From Byssothecium circinans (taxonomy: Eukaryota; Ascomycota; Dothideomycetes; Pleosporales; Massarinaceae): a DNA stretch of 64,000 nucleotides. The notes under the pieces are model-generated. The model saw only the letters and a program-made list of their open reading frames with translations, was not told where the DNA came from and did no database searches. Where the stretch lies: positions 269,863-333,862 of the forward strand of contig ML977020.1 in the NCBI GenBank assembly GCA_010015675.1, read 5' to 3'. The position numbers were made by a program, and so were the translations under genes. Below are positions 21,701-32,315 of the stretch, piece by piece; within the stretch, counting starts at the first letter, position 1, and every line of letters starts with the position of its first letter.

Positions 21701-22555
21701 TTCTTCTTCAGGGTTTGCGGCGTGGGAGAGTTGACTGTGCGTTGGATTGGATTGGATTGGACTAGGTAAGGTGGGTAGAAGGTTTGTGGGAGTATATGGC
21801 AAGGTGGGCTTTAGGTTGGGGTACGGTTGGGTGATATGGAAGGTGAGAGGAGAGGGGATGCGAGGAGATTTGTAATTGACTGTTACTGTAGGTAACTATT
21901 GGTCGGATACATATCGTGTTGAGCGAGCTTTGTCTGCTGAGAGGATTAAGATAAATCCAGGTTGAAGGGCGCAAAAAAGGCGAGTTGTTTTCGTATAAAC
22001 AAAAAGCAAGAGAGCTGAGCAAAATGCAGTTGGTGTGTAGTAAGTAAGAGATAGGACCTCCATACCTATCATTCAATATTATACGTAGTGTTCTCGACTT
22101 CTTCCCATCTTCGCTGCTGCTGTTTGCTAGGACCTTTGTTAGAATATAAGCGTGCACTTTTTTCTTTCTATCTTGTTTGATCAAGAATATCTACTCTCCA
22201 GCTAGGGTTGTGTCAAGAGCTAACTTGACATGTGTATATGCCTACGAGCATGAGGGATGAGGTAATCGATATGAGGTTTGATGGTAAGCAAGCAAGTAAT
22301 AGTTATATGCACCGTATTTGGAGAATAGACGAGGGTTAATAAAAAACACCAGGTTTGCAATTGATGATGAATCCGTATCAACTGCTGTTTTCCGAAATCG
22401 TATCCCATGGTTCCACATCTAAAACGCCCTCTTTTTTAAACGACAAGGACCTGCACCATTGAACTTTTGCTCCAAATCTACCAACCCCACACTAAAAAGG
22501 GCCGTCCGCTAGACGAACAACCTCTCAGAACCCCACATCGTTTCCCCTAGTCCCT
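18738..22555. other. 3.8-kb gene-poor, low-complexity region
   Basis: No gene is well supported. Minus-strand frames near 19111-19424 contain small coding-like pieces (MSSTKEQSRAAKRADPG in one frame, GIFVTLGVLLRRKKVLEKK in another) that could belong to a tiny spliced gene. From 20.4 to 22.2 kb the DNA is low in complexity: T-runs, CTTTG repeats at 20548-20576, GATATC repeats at 20957-20982 and 21153-21180, and a TTTCCGTCTCCG ladder at 21520-21565. The right end is the 3' side of LYS2. Confidence 0.45.
20957..21190. repeat. Two clusters of GATATC-type simple repeats
   Basis: Near 20957-20982 the plus strand reads repeated cgatat/cggtat units, and near 21153-21190 similar gatatcgata units recur. 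They are near-palindromic microsatellite-like tracts inside the gene-poor region. Confidence 0.5.
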
Positions 22556-25500
22556 CTAAAACCCCCTCCGTCCCCCAACTTTCTTTAACCCCTCCCTCAT
22601 GCCCTCACTGATCCCCACATCCGGCAACTCCAACTCACCCCTCCCCTCCGGCCGCGGCATGAACCCCAATTCAACAAGATAACTAACATAAACACCCACA
22701 GTCTGCACAGTCACCGCAGCGCCCTGACTCCAATCCTGACCTGTCCACTCTTTATCCTTACACAATGCCTCCGCTGTGTTCCGGTCATCCAATTGCCTCG
22801 CCTTAGTATCAGTGGGTAAATCCCCGGTGACGAAGTGGTAAAGGGGAAGGAGGGCATGTTCTTCCTTCGTGCCCGATTGGTCGGCGACATATGCTTCCAT
22901 GGATTTGGTCCAGGTGCGGTAGTCGACTTGCGGGACGTTGTATCCGTATTTCTCTAGTGCGCCGACGAAGGTATTTGTTGTGATGCGCGGGTGTGATGTG
23001 ATCTGCGCTACGCCGAGAGGGGAGACGGGTGGGGATAAAGTTGCGGCGATGACTACGCGCGCAACGTGCGTTACGGGCACCATGTTGATGGTGTTGTCGA
23101 TATCGGGGCGGGAGCGGAGTTGTATGCAGCCTTTAAGGAGACGTACGAGGAAGTCATCCGTGTTGGTGATACCGGTTTCTGGATCGCCGGTTACATAGCC
23201 TGGTCGGATGATGATGCCGTTTAAACCTTTCTTTCCGGCTTGTCGTGTGATGTACTCTGCAGCCCACTTGCTTTGTCCATATCCTGAACCTAAGCCTTTG
23301 CGGGATCCTTCAAGATCATCGGATTCGAGGACGCCGTTGCCCCCCTCAGCGAGAGACTGCTCGGAGAGCTTGACGTAGTAGTCTGAGTCGAGGACAGCGG
23401 TGGAGCTGACAAGACCGAAGTTCTTGGGTTTTCCTACCGCACAGAGTGAGAGAGCGGTCATGGTACTTATGACGTTGGGAGCACGGAGTCTTGAGTAGGG
23501 TAACACCCAGTGGACGAGCGCTCCGTTGTGAATCACGACATCGACTGAATCAGCAAGCTGGTTCCAAGTCTCTGGAGAGATGCCGAAGTTAGGTTTCTCG
23601 AGATCACCAACGAGAGCCGTGATGCGGGACGTCCAGCTAGCATTCCAGATGCCGTATGCTTGACATGTTTCCTGTATGCGAGCGAGCGCTGCATCAGGAT
23701 CCTTGGCGCGAACCACAAGGGTGACTTTGCCAGGGCGAGAGAGTATGTCACGGAGGAGGTAGGCTCCGAGGAAACCGGTGGCACCAGTGAGAAATGTGTG
23801 TATCTCTTGATTAGGCTGTAGCGGCTCTCTCGTCTTGAAGTCGGTCAATTGCCTAGCTAGATCTCTAGCATCGGCAGAGTAATCCTCGTCTTCTGGGTCG
23901 TCATCGATAGCTTCGGCAGTGTCGAGACGCAGACCAATGGGATCCTGTGCCTGATCAATGCTAGAAGAAAACCCGCGTAGTGTCGGATATTGAAAGATGG
24001 TGTTCATCGGCACATCGATATCCTTCCACTGCTGTCGGATCTTGAACAGGAGCTGCTGAGCAATGATACTGTGTCCACCAAGGTCAAAGAAGGAATCACT
24101 GCCACTGATGCCATCGGCAGTGACTCCGCGATCTCCGAGAAGTTCTGCCCAGATCCCGGCCATGGTCTTTTCCGTTGGTGTAAGAGCCTTACCGAGTTGC
24201 GAGGGCCTGCGAGCACCAGCTGCAGCAAGTTGTGCTGGTTCAGGAAACGGTAGGGCAGGTCGATCGATTTTGCCATTAGGATTGAGCGGGAAACGAATGA
24301 GAGGAACGATGACAGACGGCACGGCGTATGCGGGAAGTTTCTTCTTGAGATGCTCTCGTACGTCGTCTCGCAGGTATTTGAAGCGCTTGAGCATCGCCAC
24401 CATGCTGGTATCTTCAGTGATGTTCTCCGTTGCTCCTCGCTCTTCTAGCCACTGGAACCAACGCTTCATCTCGGGGACAATGTAGCTAGCAAGTACCGGC
24501 TCTTCATACGCGTCACGTCTAAGCAACGTAACATTTTCGCGGACTAAAGGATGAGCGGCAAGATGCGAATCGATTTCTCCAAGCTCGATACGGAAACCTC
24601 GAATTTTGACCTGGTTATCAACTCGGCCTGTGCAGTGCACGTTGCCATCAGGGCCGTAATGGCCAAGATCGCCTGACCGGTACAGCCTGTCTCGAGGTCC
24701 CTTCCAGAACTCTCGCCATGGTTCTGCTGCACCCAGAGCTTCTACTTTCTTATTGTCTTCCTCAATCCACTTCTTTGGGTCGACAAACCAATTCTCTACA
24801 AATTTGGTAGCTGTCAAATCGGGAAGTCCGAGGTACTCCTCGGCAAGTCCGCCTGCGCGCACGTAGATCTCGCCACTTTGGCCTGGTTCACAGATCTTGT
24901 TCCGATCCTCGCGATCTACAACAAGAAGTTGAACATTGTTCATCCCTCGGCCTGCAGGTATGACTTCGCCAAGAGTGTCGAGAAATTTAGGAGCTTCGCT
25001 TCGGCTCTTGACTTCGTAGTAGCTGACAGCTCGTTGTGTTTCTGTTGTGCCATACATGTTGACGATGCGAACGTTCGGCGCGAGATCCTGTAACCTTCTG
25101 CAATCCCTCTTGATTAAAAGGTCACCAACGAAGAAAGAGTGATGCAGGCTTGGGAAGATGGCCGAAGCACCTCCAACAAGAATCTGACCCATAGCTGGTG
25201 TGAGATGGGTCACTGTTGCGCCGTACTTGCGCATCCACTCGGCCAGCTTCTCGTGCTGAATATCTTCCTTGCTGGGAACTAGCAATTGCGCGCCGAGAAA
25301 CAGAGGGGTAAATATATCTCGCTGGATCGGGTCGTGTGCGATGCCAGACAGCATGGTGAATTTGTCATTCTCAGATAGGCCAAATGTTTCTGCCATCCAG
25401 GGGAAGTAGTGTGTGAGGGAAAAGTGCCGCCCCTTGACACCCTTTGGTCGCCCTTCTGAGCCAGACGTGAAAGACAGCGTGGGTGTCGAGTCCGGGCCTA

Positions 25501-26154
25501 CCAGAACGCCTGGAAGCTCCACCTTTGACGTTTGCTGGTCTTGTAGACAATCCTTGTCGTTGACTTCACCACCAACCAATGACCCATCATCCTTGAGTTG
25601 TAATGCTGGTACCTCTGTCCGTAGATCAAGGTTCTCGGTGATATAAGTGCGCACTGTCTCAGAGAGGGAGCCAGCTTCGCGTGTGGCTTTGTCGATTACG
25701 ACGAGGGCGCGGGGCTGGGAGACTTCGAGGTAGATGCATTGGCGATCCGGGGGGTATCTAGCAATACTATCAGTGCTAGGAAATGTCTGTAGCTAGAGTT
25801 TTCCTACAATGGGTCCAGCACTGAAAATGTAGCGCCAGCTGCCAGGACTGCCATGATGGCAACCACCAAATCGACGCCGCGGTGGGCGAAGATCATGACC
25901 ACCTCTCCCCGTTGTATGCCATTCTGCACAAAGTGATGTGACAGAATCGAGGTAGCTTCGAAGATTTGCTTGTATGTGAATCTGCGCTCTGGAGCCCCAC
26001 TCGTCGCCGTCTCAACGACGCATGGGCGGTCGGGATGTCTTCGCGCGTTCGCAGCAAAGATTTCGTGGATTGGGCCTTTGAAGTCGGACCATTGGAGGTC
26101 TGCTGTAGGATCCGGGATGTCTACCGCCGGCACTGAGCCCATGGCCGCGGTCAA
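22556..26154 (-). CDS. LYS2: L-2-aminoadipate reductase, large subunit (lysine biosynthesis)
   Basis: Lys2 activates alpha-aminoadipate with ATP, holds it on a phosphopantetheine arm and reduces it to the semialdehyde; the fungal lysine pathway requires it. Exons 25808-26154 and 22556-25757 total 3549 nt, 1182 residues. The 50-nt intron (25758-25807) falls in FSVLDPLYPPDRQC. Adenylation domain: LSFTSGSEGRPKGVKG, IVNMYGTTETQRAVSYYE, LYRSGDLGHYGPDGNVHCTG and RVDNQVKIRGFRIELGEI. Carrier domain: DSFFDLGGHSIIAQQLL, whose Ser is the arm attachment site. Reductase domain: FLTGATGFLGAYLLRDIL (NADPH-binding) and GYGQSKWAAEYI (catalytic Tyr and Lys). The length matches the family. I used the first ATG (26154); a second lies at 26142. 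Activity needs the Lys5 transferase, which is not in this window. Confidence 0.96.
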
Positions 26155-26753
26155 TGGCTGTTGTGAGGTCTGAGTGACTGTATGGCGGGGTCGCTCGGAT
26201 AGTGGGAAGGCCGCAAAGTTAATTGAGAGAAAAAGGCGATTCTCCGGAAGTGGAGGTCACGGTGAGAAGAAGATGAAGAAAACACGAATTACAGCCCATG
26301 CGGTACGACTCCAACTCGAAAAGTACCAGTATTGGGAGTGTTGGGGGTGGAAGCATACGAAAATGACGCGGTGGGACAATTCTCATGCGACATCGGAACC
26401 GTCCCGCGCCCAATATAAAAATAAACTCCGGGGTTCCGGCATTACATTCCGCCGAGGCCGACTCTGCTCGGGTCTTCCAAGCGCTGTCACCTGTCACGGA
26501 AGCTTGAGGCGTTTTGAAGCTGTGGAGAACAAGTGCGTGTCCGGTCGAGTTTTGGATCGGGTGCACGTTTGCCAGGTTTGCACCGCCCTCGTATCGACTA
26601 TCGACTGCCTGGGACTGGTGGACTGGCTGGCTAGTACTGGGGGCCACTGCACCCATCGCACACTCTGTACTTCTGTACTACTGTACCAAATGTCCATGTC
26701 ACGATAGCGGATTCTGCCGTCTGTTCCAGTTCTCCACGCTCGTTACGTCCGTC
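26155..26753. promoter_or_regulatory. Divergent promoter region of LYS2 and the type II membrane protein gene
   Basis: 599 bp between opposite start codons. A TATA-like AATATAAAAATAAA lies at about 26411-26424. The plus-strand frame stays open far upstream of 26754, but that part looks non-coding. I did not find an intact TCCRNYGGA (Lys14-type) site. Confidence 0.5.
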
Positions 26754-28697
26754 ATGGCGCCCACGCCCTTTCGCTTGGGGCTTCTGCCGCGCCGGTTCCA
26801 GTTCCTGCTCGCCATCGCCCTCCTTTTCCTCATCACAATCTTCACCCTAGGCCCGCCTTCGCCCGCCTCTGTCCCGACCGTCGAGCAGGTCAAAGACGCC
26901 GTCAAGAACCCACACCTGCCGAAAGTCTCGGTGCCCGATGTATCGCTTCCCTCCGTGGCCGATGTCCTCAATTCGGTGGGACAACCAGCCCATAAGAAAC
27001 CCCCGCCAAAGCAGGCGAACAGCACCGCAGCAAGCTCATACCGGGCGATTGAGTGGCTCAGTGACTTCAAATGGCGCAATCCGTTTTCCTCGGGCGTCAC
27101 CATGGACGAAAACCGCGCTCTCCTCCCACCGCTGAAGATTCGCCCGTCAATCTACACCTACTATGATCCAAAGCCCAAGCAGGACAAACATGTTAAAGAG
27201 GCGGAACATAGGCTGGTGCTGGCATGGAGAAGGGCGTGGTGGGCACAGGGCTTCAGGCCACAGGTGCTGTCTCGGCGGGAGGCTATGAACCATCCGCAAT
27301 ACCAGCTCGTGCAGCGCTTGAAGTTGGCCCCGAGTGTGGAAACTGAGATCATGAGGTGGCTAGCCTGGGGAGCATTGGATGGTGGTGTTCTTACGAATTG
27401 GCTGGCGCTGCCCATGGCCAATCACGACAACAGAATGCTTGCTTTCCTCCGACGAGGCGAATATCCTGCACTCTCCCGTGTCAACACACTACACAATGGC
27501 GTATTCTTTGGCGAAGGCGCCGCCGTAAACGATGCGATCAAGAAAGCCGTCAACAATAAGCTTTTCCAGGACGCCACCGCGAACTCGGACAAGATTGCAA
27601 AGCTGGCCAAGCAGGAAGGGGGCCTGGTAGTCAATCTACTCGACCAGGAAGACATCGCCATCGACAACAAGGCGAGTGGCATTGCCTATTACTCTAGCTA
27701 TGCTCTGTCCAACAACTACGCTGGCAAGTACAGGTCAGTTTCAGAAAAGATGACCAGCACAACTTCTGTCGAAGGCCTCGAACTGCTCGCCAGCCTAATA
27801 AACTCACATCTCCACCTGACCTTTCAAGAAAATTACCCTGAAGGCTTGGCTGTAGTCAAGCCTCTCCCCGAACACACGACTGCACTCACGGATGAAGCCA
27901 TTGATATCGCCCGCAATCTGACCCAATGCCCAGCCAGTCCCATGCCGAAATCCTGTCCTCCTAACCGACTGACCTGCAAACCCTGCGATCCGACTAAAAC
28001 GCAAAGGGTCAAACTCATCGAGACACTGCAAAATTCAACCAAACAATACACCGTCGGTACCGTACCGCACCCTTACACGCTCACCTCCCTCCACTACACG
28101 CGCGACACAATCGACCCGCAATTCACGCGCAAAAACCCTCGCGATATCTGGATCAACGAAGTCACCAAGGACATATTCGTCGACCACAGCGAAAAGTACC
28201 GCGTAGTCAACTTCAAAGAACTCGTCGCCGCGCCCGAGTCCCCGCACCACTCCCTCTGGCTGACCGCCGAACGCGTCACGCAAGCAGACCTAGACTGGAT
28301 CTTCGGCTTCTCTCTCCCGAAAACATCCTACTCGAAGGTCAAGCCCTTGCACTCTCACCTCGCCGACGTAACTCTCTTCCCGCGCCCCGGCATGCCTCCT
28401 CCGCTCTCGACCGTCGAGGTCCCAGAGGAACGCTGGATTATCAAGGAAGAAGAGAGATTAAAAAAGGCGAGAGAGACGCTCAAGAGTAAAGATCCACATG
28501 TTGTTTCTATCGTGCAAGCGGTCGAGGCGTGGAATGCGGTGGATACCGAGGCATGGAAGTTTACGAGGGCGTTTTCGGCGAGGCGCAGGATGGAGAGGAT
28601 GAAGTGGGAGGAGGAGGAGGGGAAATTTGCGGGAAGTGAGAAGAATGCCGGGGTGAGGCCGGTTAGTACTGGAGGACGGTGGCATGATCGGTCGTGA
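26754..28697 (+). CDS. Conserved-looking type II membrane protein, possible glycosyltransferase-like
   Basis: An intron-free frame of 647 residues. A short basic N-terminus (MAPTPFRLGLLPRRFQ) precedes one hydrophobic segment (FLLAIALLFLITIFTLG), then a Pro/Val-rich stem, which is the layout of a Golgi or ER type II protein. The luminal part has IYTYYDPKPKQDK, VLAWRRAWWAQGFRPQVL, RWLAWGALDGGVLTNWLALP and a cysteine cluster near CPASPMPKSCPPNRLTCKPC. The segment around YTYY..LAWRRAWWAQGF..L and the ALDGGVLTNW stretch resemble sugar-nucleotide-dependent transferases of the DXD type, but I see no certain DXD motif. Function is therefore not assigned. I chose the ATG at 26754 because it puts the membrane anchor at the N-terminus. 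It is divergent from LYS2. Confidence 0.75.
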   Translation: MAPTPFRLGLLPRRFQFLLAIALLFLITIFTLGPPSPASVPTVEQVKDAVKNPHLPKVSVPDVSLPSVADVLNSVGQPAHKKPPPKQANSTAASSYRAIEWLSDFKWRNPFSSGVTMDENRALLPPLKIRPSIYTYYDPKPKQDKHVKEAEHRLVLAWRRAWWAQGFRPQVLSRREAMNHPQYQLVQRLKLAPSVETEIMRWLAWGALDGGVLTNWLALPMANHDNRMLAFLRRGEYPALSRVNTLHNGVFFGEGAAVNDAIKKAVNNKLFQDATANSDKIAKLAKQEGGLVVNLLDQEDIAIDNKASGIAYYSSYALSNNYAGKYRSVSEKMTSTTSVEGLELLASLINSHLHLTFQENYPEGLAVVKPLPEHTTALTDEAIDIARNLTQCPASPMPKSCPPNRLTCKPCDPTKTQRVKLIETLQNSTKQYTVGTVPHPYTLTSLHYTRDTIDPQFTRKNPRDIWINEVTKDIFVDHSEKYRVVNFKELVAAPESPHHSLWLTAERVTQADLDWIFGFSLPKTSYSKVKPLHSHLADVTLFPRPGMPPPLSTVEVPEERWIIKEEERLKKARETLKSKDPHVVSIVQAVEAWNAVDTEAWKFTRAFSARRRMERMKWEEEEGKFAGSEKNAGVRPVSTGGRWHDRS

Positions 28698-28869
28698 TAG
28701 AAAGCGAAGAACGTCGATGAGTTTTTGTTTCTCGAGCTTCGTTGTATAAAACAATGAATAATACCATACGTTACCATTTTACCTCTTCTTTTTCAGACAT
28801 GGAAACCGAAACGAACTCACCCATATCCCCACCTAGTCCCCCCAAAGGTCTCAACCTCACCACACAAAC

Positions 28870-29450
28870 CTTTAGCTTCGCATTCAAAATATCCACAACC
28901 TCCCCAATCCACAATCCTCCTACGAAGCGCGCAGAAACTCAAAACCCAAGCACCAACGAAACGGTCAAGATCCTAACCTACACATACGCCAACTTCGTCT
29001 TCACCCCCAAACTAAACGTCCACATAGGTCCCGCCCTGGCATCAAACAGAAGCTCCTCGCCATCATCCTCCCTAAGCCACCGCCCCGGCGCAAATCCAGA
29101 CGCCGGATACGCGCTCCCCGCCTAATCCGTACACATGTATGTGCTCAGCGTGCTCTTGCGCGGTCTTGCTACGCGCGGTTTCGGGCACGGGGAGAAGTGG
29201 GGTGTTGGGGGGGGGTGTTGATGGAGGGGCTCCCGAGGGGGATTAGCAGTTGTGTGCCGGCGGGGATGTGGTGGCTGAGGATTGTCTGATTGTCATGACG
29301 GACTGGGCTTTCTTCGAGGACGGCGTCGGCGGAGGACTTCTTCTATACAGGCGTCTAGGTAGGGGATCTCTGTGTTCATGGGTTCGGGGCCGGCGGGGGG
29401 TTGGGGTGAGTAATTTTTTTCGCCGAAGACGTTGGGGGTTCTAGTTCTAT
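28870..29450 (-). pseudogene. Cytochrome P450 relic (C-terminal part)
   Basis: The minus strand reads NTEIPYLDACIEEVLRR, which matches the P450 K-helix region, then shifts frame into ADAVLEESPVRHDNQTI and LSHHIPAGTQLLIPLG (beta strands before the meander). Closer to 28.9-29.1 kb it reads YPASGFAPGRWL, matching the PERF-type FxPxRW motif, then FDARAGPMWTFSLG. The heme loop should follow with its cysteine, but the frame jumps straight to KTKLAYV and a TAG stop, so the cysteine ligand is missing. There are at least one frameshift and two stops. The N-terminal two thirds of a P450 are not seen. It is certainly non-functional as read; only the family assignment rests on motifs. Confidence 0.65.
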
Positions 29451-29659
29451 TAGACGGGGGCGGGGATTGTGCCTACGGTTAATCAGGTGGAATTTCATGT
29501 ATGTTTTTAAATATGAATTTGAGGCTGGTGCCGTGGTGGAGGGAGAGGGGGGATTCATGGTATGAGTTGGAGGGAAGGTGTCTTTGGTACTGCATGCGCA
29601 CTTTGTGCCTAGGGGGGCTTTGGATGTTGATGTTGATGTTGATGTTTTGGGCAGGACTA

Positions 29660-30017
29660 TGGGGCTGGCTGTTGGGTGGGGAGGATGAGATTCCTACGAA
29701 GGGGATTTGCACGGATATGGCGAAGGCGCGTGGGTGCTCTGCGGATGTGGTGTCGTTTTCTTGGGCTGTGCGGCGCGGAGTTTCGATTATTCTGAAGAGT
29801 GGTAGGTATGAGCGCATCGAGGAGAAAATTAGGCTTGTGACGCTGAGCTCGGGGGAGATGGAGGGGTTTGAATGCGGCGCATGAAACTGTGAAGAAGTGT
29901 CGTATTGCGGATTATATCCCTCAGCTGCAGGTTGTCGTGGATGGGAAGACGACGATTCATGGGTGGAATAACGTTGATTTGGGCTGGGGTGATGAGCAGG
30001 GTAATTGGCTCTTGTAG
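29660..30017 (+). pseudogene. Aldo-keto reductase relic (C-terminal part)
   Basis: The plus strand reads EIPTKGICTDMAKARGCSAD, VVSFSWAVRRGVSIILKSG and RYERIEEKIRLVTLSSGEME. These match the C-terminal TIM-barrel strands of aldo-keto reductases, including the SWxVxRGxxxIxKS cofactor-binding segment. After EMEGF the frame must shift by one base to continue LNAAHETVKKCRIADYIPQL and DLGWGDEQGNWLL, ending at TAG 30015-30017. The N-terminal part with the catalytic Asp-Tyr-Lys-His is absent upstream, where P450 remains lie on the other strand instead. It is a truncated, frameshifted gene. The minus-strand open frame across it (29479-30033) is a shadow. Confidence 0.6.
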
Positions 30018-30273
30018 GGGTCTGATTGTCCACGGCTTCTAAAGCCGAAGGGGGTGTTGTATGTGCAGAACTGGCATAGATTAGCTACGAGAGATAAGGA
30101 GTGAAAGACCAAAGGCCTAAATAATCTTTATCTTAAATACGTGAAAAGCATCGCCAAACTATATACCCAAAATAACATCTTTCCAACCAGCCGTCACACC
30201 TACATATCTAAAGCCCGTCTCTTAACGTACCAAAAACCGTCTACCCACCAGCGAACTCCCCCAATCCCCTCTC

Positions 30274-31839
30274 TCACCGCGATTGCTGCCCGCCATCAAC
30301 CTCATACACCTGTCCCGGGGTATTATACGCCCACTGTCCCTGCCTGCTCTCCTGGTACCCTGCACTAGGGTACTGCTGCACGGGTTGACCATCCAATTCC
30401 ATTCCCCTTGTTGAAACCGTATTGGAAATTTCGCCGTCGTTGTGCACTTCGTGCCGAGGAGAAGGTAGGGAGCCGTGAACCTCAGATGGTGTAGGAACTG
30501 GTGGTGACGTAGAGTGGTGGATGGTGGTGCCTTTGAGGGTCGGTGAAGTTTGTGGGGAGGTGTTTGAATTGCTGAGCGGACTACCTACTTCCTTCCTCGT
30601 AAATGGTGATGGCACACCAGCGCCGCCGTTCTTCTCGTCCATGGGACTTACACCTGTACCGGTACCCCCTTTCTCTGTCGCAAATGCCGCGTTGTTGGCT
30701 TGGGGGGCGTGGAGAGGTACTGGTTGTTGCAGTGGTGGATTGAATGGTGTATTGCCTGAGTACGGCGTCGGTGCCATTCCTGGCGGAGGAAAGGGGTTTT
30801 GCGATGAAATTTGGGGTGGGTAGTATTCGGGAGGGGACTGCTGGTGCTGTTTCTTCCGACGGAGGAGTAGGAGTATTATTGCGACGGCTAGAAGAACGCA
30901 GAATACAGCGCCGATGGCTATACCCGCTTTCGCGGCAGTGTTGAGGCCGGAAGAAGAGGAATTGGTGGTTGGAGAGGAGGACTGAGAAGTGTTGGAGTTG
31001 GATGAGCCTGGAACAGTTAGGAGAGAAGTGACTTGGTTGGGAGGAAGACAACAAGGGTTCTCGCTTTGATTTGTTCGACTTACTACTCGTTGAAGTAGCA
31101 CTCGGCCCGCTACTCAGTTGACTCCTACTCGCACCTGTCCCGCCCGTTCCTGTACCAGTTGTTTCACTACCGCCTGTTGCTGTTGGACTACTATTGCCTA
31201 CGATCGAGTCAGCATTGCCTCTTTCTCTAGTCCATACACTGAAGAACAAAACCTCAGATGGAATGGATCAACGTACCGCCACTGCGACTCGTAGTCCTCG
31301 CCTCCGTCATACTCGGCACCGTCATTCCCTCCGGACTATGTCCCCTATCCACACAATACAAGACCTGAATCCCGCTCATAATACTCAGATCTGACGCCGT
31401 ATTCATATTGGAGAAAGTGCAGCTTGTAGATGCGCATCTCTGCATGGAAGCGATGCGGAGATCTAGGTTTCCTTTGTTGCACCAGCAGCCTGAGTTGTCG
31501 CAGCCCTGGATGTGTTGGTATCAGTTAGAGGAGAGGAAGTTTGTATGAGTTGAAATATGGAGTAGTTGAGAGTAGAGAACGCACATTATACCCATAATCG
31601 CCGTTGCAAGATCGCATACACGGCGCCATTGTAGCGTACCCGGGGTACTTGACAAAGGGACTGTAAGTCCCGTCGATGGATGACATGATGGCGGAGATCG
31701 GCTCGTCGCTTTCTTGATTTCTGGTTTGTATTTAGGATTTTCAACTCGCTCGAAGAATCAAGACAGCGAATCCACCTCTTCGAGAGATCTCAACGAGCCG
31801 CAAAAGAGCAGCAAGAAGCGGGCCCAGAATCCTCTTCAT
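30274..31839 (-). CDS. Single-pass cell-surface protein with Cys-rich ectodomain
   Basis: A secreted N-terminus, a cysteine-rich ectodomain, a Ser/Thr-rich stalk, one membrane helix and a cytoplasmic tail: the plan of fungal wall sensors (Mid2/Wsc-like). ATG 31839 opens a hydrophobic leader MKRILGPLLAALLRL. Its splice into the next block (about 31600-31760) is uncertain. Clear introns are 31506-31584, 31198-31276 and 31008-31083. The ectodomain reads YPGYATMAPCMRSCNGDYGY and GCDNSGCWCNKGNLDLR, with paired cysteines. The stalk is a run of Ser, Thr and Gly. The membrane helix is AGIAIGAVFCVLLAVAIILL followed by LRRKKQ. The tail is proline-rich with PPEYYPPQ. The ligand is unknown; a wall-stress sensor is a possibility from layout only. 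Confidence 0.72.
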
Positions 31840-32315
31840 AGTTTATGCCTACGAACCGCCAAGGCCTACTAGTGGCCATATTTTCGGGTGAATGGGCTGC
31901 AGTCTGCGGAAATATTGTCATGAGGAACTCTACACGAGAGCATTGCTAGGGTCTAGGTTGGATGCTATAGGTTGGTGAGTGTTGTATCGATTAGCGAACC
32001 AGAAAACAAGGCCAAAAATAACAGCCTTGTTCAATCTCGCCGAAGACGGCGGGTGGTGTTTGTGTGGCTTGTGCTCGTCGTGGTAGTTCTGCCAAGGGCG
32101 TATAGGAGAAATGGTCCAAGTCAGTCCGTGTGTGCTTTTTATGGACGAACAATCAATCGGCAACACAGGAAAGCCCGATGCCGGCAAGATCTGAGAGAAG
32201 AATGTGTGATGTGCTCTTCTCTCTCACGGACCATTGGATACCGACCGGATACTTGACCAAACGACTTATGACCCAAAACTTACTCGTATCAGCCTCGTCG
32301 TGAATACTTCCCCTC
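31840..32315. other. Spacer left of the transposon
   Basis: About 475 bp with no supported gene. It carries the promoter of the cell-surface protein gene on the minus strand. Confidence 0.4.

Noticed and set aside
26514..26753. Upstream extension of the type II membrane protein frame to 26514
   Set aside because: The extension is rich in Cys and Trp with no coding character and would bury the membrane anchor; ATG 26754 gives a sensible N-terminus.
29940..30017. DLGWG near a C-terminus, first taken as the DFGWG motif of BAHD acyltransferases
   Set aside because: The upstream sequence (SWAVRRGVSIILKSG, RYERIEE) fits aldo-keto reductases, and no HxxxD motif is present.
29479..30033. Long minus-strand frame (MDNQTPTRANYPAHHP...)
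   Set aside because: It is the complement of the aldo-keto reductase relic, whose plus-strand motifs are recognisable; the minus reading is low-complexity.
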